64,000 bases of DNA, from assembly GCF_000003815.2 (NCBI RefSeq), contig NC_049992.1:2288338-2352337 (forward strand), read 5' to 3'. Of the stretch, positions 61,201 to 64,000 are shown piece by piece; the stretch's first letter is position 1; each line of letters opens with the position of its first letter. A model generated the notes under the pieces. That model did not search any database. It was not told the DNA's origin and was given only the letters and a program-made list of their open reading frames with translations. A program made the translations under genes and the position numbers. The stretch comes from Branchiostoma floridae. Its lineage: Eukaryota > Chordata > Leptocardii > Amphioxiformes > Branchiostomatidae.

Positions 61201-62941
61201 TAAGTGACCATGTCTTTGATTGATTATTTCTTCTGTAGGTATGATAAAGTGATGTAAAGACCATAACGGTTTCTATACTATATAAAAGGCCAACTGATGA
61301 TCCTGTATAGCATTAAATGCATATATCAACTTAAATCTGTCATTGTCATTCCTGATTGTAAAATCGTGAGCTGTAAGCATGGCTGCTGTCACGTGAAATG
61401 TCAACCAATCAGAAGATAGAAGAAATAACATGGCGTCCGTGTATTGAATTACAGGGCACAAAATGTCGTCCTTACTTGCGTAGTCTTGGAAGACTTCGTC
61501 GGATCCATCCGAGTCGAAACTCGCCCTTGGTCTCCGGCCCAGGCCCAGCGAGAAACCGTAGCGTTTGCCTGTGGTCAATAATAACAAGCATGTCAGGGTG
61601 TTTGATACAAGTAGATCCTACAGTAGCATACGATAGTATTAAAAGCTGGCAGAGGAGTCTAGCTAGATTTTTCATAAGGTTGGTTGACATGGCAGTGCGA
61701 TGTGCTTTAATCAATCTAATGTTTTCAACACACTGACATACGCACGCACGCACCGCCACACACACGCAGAAACTCACACATACGCGCGCGTGACACACTA
61801 ATCACACGACGAATGTAGTGTATACGAGGGGGGCAAATGCGCCTGGGACTTTGCAGCATGGGCAGCAGGTCAAATATGTCGGGTAGTGCGGGCCCGGACA
61901 AGACAGTGGGAAGCGGCGTATTCGGACTTACAGAGAACCTAACACGGTGCTGTTGTACACTACTCACCCTGTGCCCGTTTCTTTGCCCTGTCCCTGGGCC
62001 TGTTGTGCACCACTGGCGGCAGCACGGCCCCCGTTAGCTCGTCCACGGCCACGAACGTCGTCAGGCGGGACGGGATGTTCGCCGCCTGGCTCAGCTCGAC
62101 TATCTTCTCCTTTAAGGAACCGGCGTCTTCCATGGGGGCCTCGTGGATCGGAGAGTCTAAGGAAATAGACAAGAAACATTTTAAGATGGGATATTTGCTT
62201 CTACCAACAAGTCATGTTTGGCTAGCAACAATCTTCTCCTCAGTCAAGGAACCCGGGCGTCTTCCATGGGGACTTCGTGGATAGGGGAGTCTAAGGAGAC
62301 GTGAAAACCGTTATGACCCGTGATCGGGACTGAGAATTAGGTTTGACTCTTTTGTCTTGTTCAGCAGTGATCATGAATCCGCATTTTAAGCGTCACTGTC
62401 ATCTAACAATTGATAGTAAATGAGAGGTTAAAGAACTTATTCCTGAGCAAATTTTGAAAGTTCATACTGTTCTACAGACTAGCACAGAACTTTGCTGATT
62501 CTTTGCTTCGTATAGGATGGAGAGATTCTACTGCACGTTTGAGAGAAAAACTAGTTGTAACTTTGTATTCAATTTGATTATTTTGCAAAGACTGTCTTAT
62601 TTGGTGTTTAGCTGTTCAGTTCAGTTGTAAAACCTGAGCGCATTGCTGGATCCTTGTCAACATCGTTGAAAGGCGTTGGAATGTATTTTATTCCGCAAGC
62701 AGTAATACCTTCTAGTTGTGAAGAGCCTTTGCGCAGAATCTCATCCTCAAAGTCCCGGATGAGCGTGGTCGCCGCCAGCTGGTGTATGACGTCATCCCAC
62801 GGACTGTCCTCGTTCCCAGAAGGCAGTGTGACTTCCGGGTCAAGGGCCTCAGTGATGTCAAAGGGCACCTCGCGGACGAACTCCTTCCCGCAGAGCGTTC
62901 CCCTGATGATGGCCACACACTGTCCGTCTCTACTGTCGTGC
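58284..62941 (-). CDS. VWA5A/PARP4-like protein, C-terminal half (5' part outside window)
   Basis: Exons in transcript order: 62709-62941, 61968-62156, 61476-61568, 60612-60710, 59363-59531, 58284-58947; phases agree throughout, 481 residues to TGA at 58,284-58,286. The family has N-terminal VIT and von Willebrand A domains; only the region after vWA is here. Matching blocks: FVREVPFDITEALD, HQLAATTLIRDFEDE, KEKIVELSQAANIPSR with TTFVAVDELTGAVLPP, then in the last exon FARLVELQMADGAWQLDTSF and FWATLVALGWLEKKCVRLFE ending in WELMAGKAETWLA. A Ser/Asn/Asp-rich stretch of roughly 100 residues separates the last two blocks. Function in this family is not well settled. One decayed copy of the 62,156 acceptor edge lies at 62,229-62,300. 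The upstream exon must end two bases into a codon. Confidence 0.85.
59685..59700. repeat. C homopolymer
   Basis: Run of about 16 C in the intron of the VWA5A-like gene; length is likely to vary or be misread. Confidence 0.85.
61610..61665. mobile_element. Half copy of the CAGATC foldback MITE
   Basis: GTAGATCCTACAGTAGCATA followed by GATAGTATTAAAAGCTGGCA matches one arm of 57,189-57,357. The other arm is missing. Confidence 0.65.
62229..62300 (-). repeat. Decayed copy of a VWA5A-like exon acceptor edge
   Basis: ATCTTCTCCTCAGTCAAGGA through CTTCCATGGGGACTTCGTGG to GGGGAGTCTAAGGA matches the real exon edge at 62,099-62,167 (CTTCCATGGGGGCCTCGTGG, GAGAGTCTAAGGA). It includes the acceptor and about 60 exonic bases; the copy has lost its frame. 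Confidence 0.85.
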
Positions 62942-64000
62942 CTGCACAGGAGGTAGGAGACAAATGTAACAACTTTGTAAGCTGGCAACTTGTCAGTAAC
63001 ACTGTCCGGTTGCTTATACGAACATGCTGTGTACGCCGAATATTTACCAAAGCAGTTGACAGTAGAAGTGGGAGGGAGCATCGGAGGGAGAAGTGGGCAT
63101 GGCATCGGCACTCTTCTAGTGACAATACACTTAGTAACTACCCGCCTTATTGTCGTATTTGTATAGGTTGTATGAGATAAATGTAGCAATTTTATCAAAC
63201 AACTACTAGTTCATCTAAGTAGAAACGAAAATGGTTCAATACGTCAGAGATCGCTATTGTTGTTTATATCCCGGGTATGGTGCTTAAGTATTCGGCGGTT
63301 GGTGCCTACCAGGACTTCAGTAGATTGTGTTAAAAATTGATATTTAAATTAGCAGATCAAATTACTGGTTAATATGTAAATCAATATTTTGCAAAAAAAC
63401 AACAACTGCTTTTTGCCTATCACTGCGTCACTGTGACACGTATACTATGGGGTTGCGACTCGACGGGTGACGTGTTGAAATGTGCAACAACGTAGTTGAT
63501 ACATGCCATGAGAGAAACGTGCATACAACATACTGCGGAAAACAAGGATGGCCCACCGCAATAGTATCTACTTGACTCCGGCCTGGTCAAATAGTAATAG
63601 GGGACTTTTGCCAAGTTAGGAATAAAAGCCTAGCAAGAGTTAATGGCCCAGGAGTGAACGGCCCGGCCGGTGGATAGACAGCCAAAGACTGACTGAAATC
63701 CCATTCTCCACTTACACACTTCCCATAATTAAGTGCGAGAGGGTTCCGGATATGGCTGCTCCGAACTCCGGAACTGACTCCAAGGGCACAGAAAATTGGT
63801 TCTAACCAATTCCGAACACAGAAAACATCAAGGAGATGATAGTTTGGTGTGGAACCGATCACAGGACAATGGTTTAATCACTTTCCGACAGGAAAAAAAC
63901 AAAGGCTGCAGACGAAACGCCAAGGTGTGGCCCTTGAGGTCATCGGAAGAAACCAACTAACAGCCACAGTGGTGCACGTGTTAGGTAGTTACTTCTGACC
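62942..64000. other. Right end of window, presumed intron of the VWA5A-like gene
   Basis: No further exon was recognised. 63,600-63,705 is a dispersed repeat that is inverted relative to 36,590-36,715. The vWA and VIT exons should lie further right on the plus-strand coordinate. Confidence 0.5.
63600..63705 (+). repeat. Dispersed repeat, partner of 36,590-36,715
   Basis: TTAGGAATAAAAGCCTAGCA, GGAGTGAACGGCCCGGCCGG and GACTGACTGAAATCCC follow in the same order as on the opposite strand at 36.6 kb. Confidence 0.8.

Overview
The window looks like intron-rich genomic DNA of an invertebrate chordate, most likely a cephalochordate (amphioxus, Branchiostoma). The reasons are vertebrate-like multi-exon genes (TRPM channel, ALG3, a VWA5A-like protein), a U12-type AT-AC intron, compact coding exons in long repeat-filled introns, tRNA-derived SINEs, many foldback MITEs and minisatellites built from exon-intron junctions. 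The species call is inference; no database was searched. One assembly gap of 100 N lies at 56,983-57,082.

Layout. 1-5,408: upstream DNA with a decayed non-LTR retrotransposon (about 3.19-4.48 kb). 5,409-35,402 (+): a TRPM-family cation channel, 23 recognised exons joined in one phase-consistent frame of 1,095 residues; the first coding exon was not found. Its 9.5 kb intron (17,087-26,577) holds a nested nest of mobile elements: a CR1/L2-type retrotransposon on the minus strand split by two insertions, a Penelope-like GIY-YIG fragment, SINE pieces and MITEs. 35,403-38,546: repeat-rich intergenic DNA. 38,547-45,216 (-): a 191-residue secreted, Cys-rich, folate-receptor-like protein in 3 exons; its first intron carries a 4 kb A-B-A-B-B-A repeat array. 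45,562-54,342 (+): ALG3, the ER mannosyltransferase of N-glycan precursor synthesis, 9 exons and 446 residues, head-to-head with the previous gene 345 bp away. 54,343-58,283: intergenic with MITEs. 58,284-62,941 (-): the C-terminal half (6 exons, 481 residues) of a VWA5A/PARP4-like protein whose VIT and vWA exons lie beyond the right edge.

The most unusual signal is that splice junctions themselves have been tandemly amplified. In ALG3 a 68-69 bp unit made of the exon 3 acceptor plus its first coding bases is repeated 27 times, the exon 4 donor end about 20 times, and the exon 5 donor end 5 times. Milder or decayed versions are visible in the folate-receptor-like gene (both ends of intron 2), in the VWA5A-like gene and probably in TRPM. 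In ALG3 nearly every decoy junction would put a stop codon in the message, so correct expression depends on choosing the one outermost site. From memory, minisatellites spanning exon-intron junctions have been reported at the amphioxus Adh locus, so the class may be partly known; I could not check this. The scale here, in at least three adjacent genes, is what stands out.

The three complete or nearly complete genes are not obviously linked in function: an ion channel, a secreted or GPI-anchored binding protein, and an ER glycosylation enzyme.
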